DNA of 64,000 bases from Legionellaceae bacterium UBA6148 (lineage in GTDB: Bacteria > Pseudomonadota > Gammaproteobacteria > Legionellales > Legionellaceae), in contig DIUW01000032.1 of the NCBI GenBank assembly GCA_002423125.1, positions 1 through 64,000 on the forward strand, written 5' to 3'. Both the position numbers and the translations under genes were made by a program. Below, piece after piece: positions 62,592-64,000 of the stretch. The notes beneath the pieces are model-generated. The model saw only the letters and a program-made list of their open reading frames with translations, did no database searches and was not told where the DNA came from. Every line of letters starts with the position of its first letter. Within the stretch, counting starts at the first letter, position 1.

Positions 62592-64000
62592 CTACCCATT
62601 AAAAATCTCTGTAAAATCCTCCCATTTTAATTGATTGAGGAAGTCAGGCGTTGTTTTTCCAAGGGCGTCAGCGAGTGCAGTTTTATTTTTCTTTAAAACC
62701 TCCATCTTTTCTTCAATTGAATTCTCAGAAATGAGGCGTAAAACGGTCACCTCTTTTTTCTGGCCAAAACGATGTAAGGGATCAATGGCCTGTTTTTCAA
62801 CGGCTTCATTCCACCAAGGATCGGCAATAATACAAACATTGGTATTGGTTAAATCAATTCCAACACCACCGACTCGTAAGCTAATCAAAAGGACTTTAAT
62901 CGTGGTATTGGATTGAAATAAGGTGATTTCTCGATCACGATCAATGGTCTCACCATCCACATAACTATGACGGATTTCAAGACGCTTCATCTTATCCGAC
63001 AAACCTCTTAACAACCCTAAAAACTGCGAAAAAACAACGATCCGATGGTCGCGATCAATAAGGATTGGAATGTGATCGCAGAGGTAGGCGATCTTATTCG
63101 ATCCACAGTTTTGAAATTGCTCAGAAAGTAATTGTTGTGGATGAATGGCTACTTGGCGTAAACGCATTAATCCTTCTAAAAAAAAGCTTGCCTCTGTTTC
63201 AGTCGGTCGATCATGCTCTGCTTGATGTTGAGCGATTGCATTACGGTAGACTTCTTGTAGCTCTTGATATAAGCGAGCTTGATCAGGAATCATCGGTAAA
63301 ATAATTTCTTCGACTGTTTTGGGAGGCAATTCAGGTAATACATCTTCTTTCAATCGACGTAATACAAATGGATGCAACGCGCGTTGTACTAAATCACGTA
63401 TTGCTTCTGGATTTGCTGAAGAGGCGCCCCCCAAGCTCAATTGGGCATAATGAGTCATGAAATCTAATGCTTCAGGTGCGATAGTTTGTTCAGTTTGTGT
63501 GATTAATTTAGCATCCAATGCCCATAACGCCCACTCCTCAGAGTAACGTAATCGTGCTTTCAATTGTATGGGATCTGCGATTTCAAGTGAGGTCTTTTCA
63601 GATGCCAAGCGCAAGCGTTTTGCACGCGCAAGCGCCCATAGTACTGCATTGATGATTTCATTGGAGTCTAATACAACGGAGGCGTCATCATGGCAAAAAT
63701 GTGCTGCAAAAAACATAACCCAAGCATGATCAAAGCGACTCAATGAGAGATGGCTACATAAATGACTAAACGATGGAACTCTGTAGGTGGTGATGTCATT
63801 GACAAAATAGGGCACTAATGTCACGTGCGTTGAATGAGTGTTTTCTGCTATCACCCATTCAATATAGGTCGTTTGGCGAGGTCCATCCAATAGTGTAGGC
63901 AAATGAGCAAGTAGAGGCGATGCTTGATGATACGATGCTGCTTCCGGCAATAAAAGCAGCATCTCTTGCCAGTTTTCGCGTTGAAAAGAAGACGTTGATC
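62592..64000 (-). CDS. SNF2-family protein, 5' end outside the window, RecA1 motifs not seen
   Basis: The frame is open to the window edge; the visible 469 residues end with a typical SNF2 second lobe: HPFVLRRLKEDVLPELPPKT, IVVFSQFLGLLRGL, LLISLRVGGVGIDLTNTNVC, DPWWNEAVEKQAIDPLHRFG. Upstream is an N-terminal region (WVIAENTHSTHVTLVPYFVN, ASVVLDSNEIINAVLWALAR) with no Walker A, DEAH or SGTP motif for over 250 residues before FVLRR, where family members have them. Either the first ATPase lobe was deleted in frame, around residues 160-205, or it lies unusually far upstream. As seen it could not be a working motor. Confidence 0.75.
   Translation of the reverse strand, partial: STSSFQRENWQEMLLLLPEAASYHQASPLLAHLPTLLDGPRQTTYIEWVIAENTHSTHVTLVPYFVNDITTYRVPSFSHLCSHLSLSRFDHAWVMFFAAHFCHDDASVVLDSNEIINAVLWALARAKRLRLASEKTSLEIADPIQLKARLRYSEEWALWALDAKLITQTEQTIAPEALDFMTHYAQLSLGGASSANPEAIRDLVQRALHPFVLRRLKEDVLPELPPKTVEEIILPMIPDQARLYQELQEVYRNAIAQHQAEHDRPTETEASFFLEGLMRLRQVAIHPQQLLSEQFQNCGSNKIAYLCDHIPILIDRDHRIVVFSQFLGLLRGLSDKMKRLEIRHSYVDGETIDRDREITLFQSNTTIKVLLISLRVGGVGIDLTNTNVCIIADPWWNEAVEKQAIDPLHRFGQKKEVTVLRLISENSIEEKMEVLKKNKTALADALGKTTPDFLNQLKWEDFTEIFNG

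Overview
The window looks like chromosome of an intracellular gammaproteobacterium of the order Legionellales (Legionella, Coxiella or Berkiella relatives). The signs are a protein resembling the DotI/IcmL component of Dot/Icm type IVB secretion, a large ankyrin-repeat protein, an atypical kinase-like protein, a Fic protein, and gammaproteobacterial housekeeping genes (yebC-ruvC-ruvA, fis, rnpB, hfq, pilT, nadE, rpe, pyrD, ettA, tamA-tamB). Genus assignment is inference; no 16S gene is present.

Layout. 1-2.4 kb: a broken polysaccharide deacetylase, a chagasin-like protease inhibitor, homogentisate dioxygenase. 2.5-6.6 kb: yebC-ruvC-ruvA with no ruvB following, converging on an ankyrin gene. 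7-10 kb: a three-gene 2-oxoacid dehydrogenase operon (E1 alpha, E1 beta, E2). 10-14 kb: a secreted beta-propeller, a SPOR/outer-membrane-barrel fusion, and fic with two matched operator-like sites. 14-20.6 kb: an accessory patch with MazEF-like and FitAB/VapBC modules, gene remnants, a 128-bp inverted duplication around an epimerase, a GNAT, a kinase-like protein and a LysE exporter. 20.5-28.9 kb: tRNA-Leu, rpe, two OMPs, nadE, a hipBA relic, an SNF2 helicase, two methyltransferases. 29-35.6 kb: kbl-tdh between inverted copies of one element, ettA, an L,D-transpeptidase, the IcmL-like protein, an SDR. 35.7-45.4 kb: OPT transporter, AAA ATPase, tamA-tamB, a Nudix-like protein and two unknown proteins. 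45.5-55.2 kb: sdaA and the leucine/isovalerate (liu) operon. 55.3-64 kb: a methyltransferase, pyrD, hfq, fis, rnpB, a DegS/HtrA-type protease, yggS, higBA, pilT, a broken mntA-hepT pair and part of an SNF2-type protein.

Two themes connect the genes. First, amino-acid catabolism is heavily represented: tyrosine (hmgA), threonine (kbl-tdh), serine (sdaA), leucine (liu genes plus thiolase) and an oxoacid dehydrogenase, together with an OPT peptide transporter. This fits growth on host-derived peptides. Second, the region is densely seeded with small palindromic elements of at least six families. Some have terminal inverted repeats and target-site duplications. They break genes (deacetylase, hepT), contribute coding sequence (ends of the Nudix-like protein and possibly TamB) and bracket kbl-tdh. 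Intact and decayed toxin-antitoxin modules lie among them.

No CRISPR array, prophage or complete transposase gene was seen. The strongest candidates for undescribed biology are the kinase-like protein, the SPOR-barrel fusion, the soluble IcmL-like protein, the twin operators at fic, and the MITE families.
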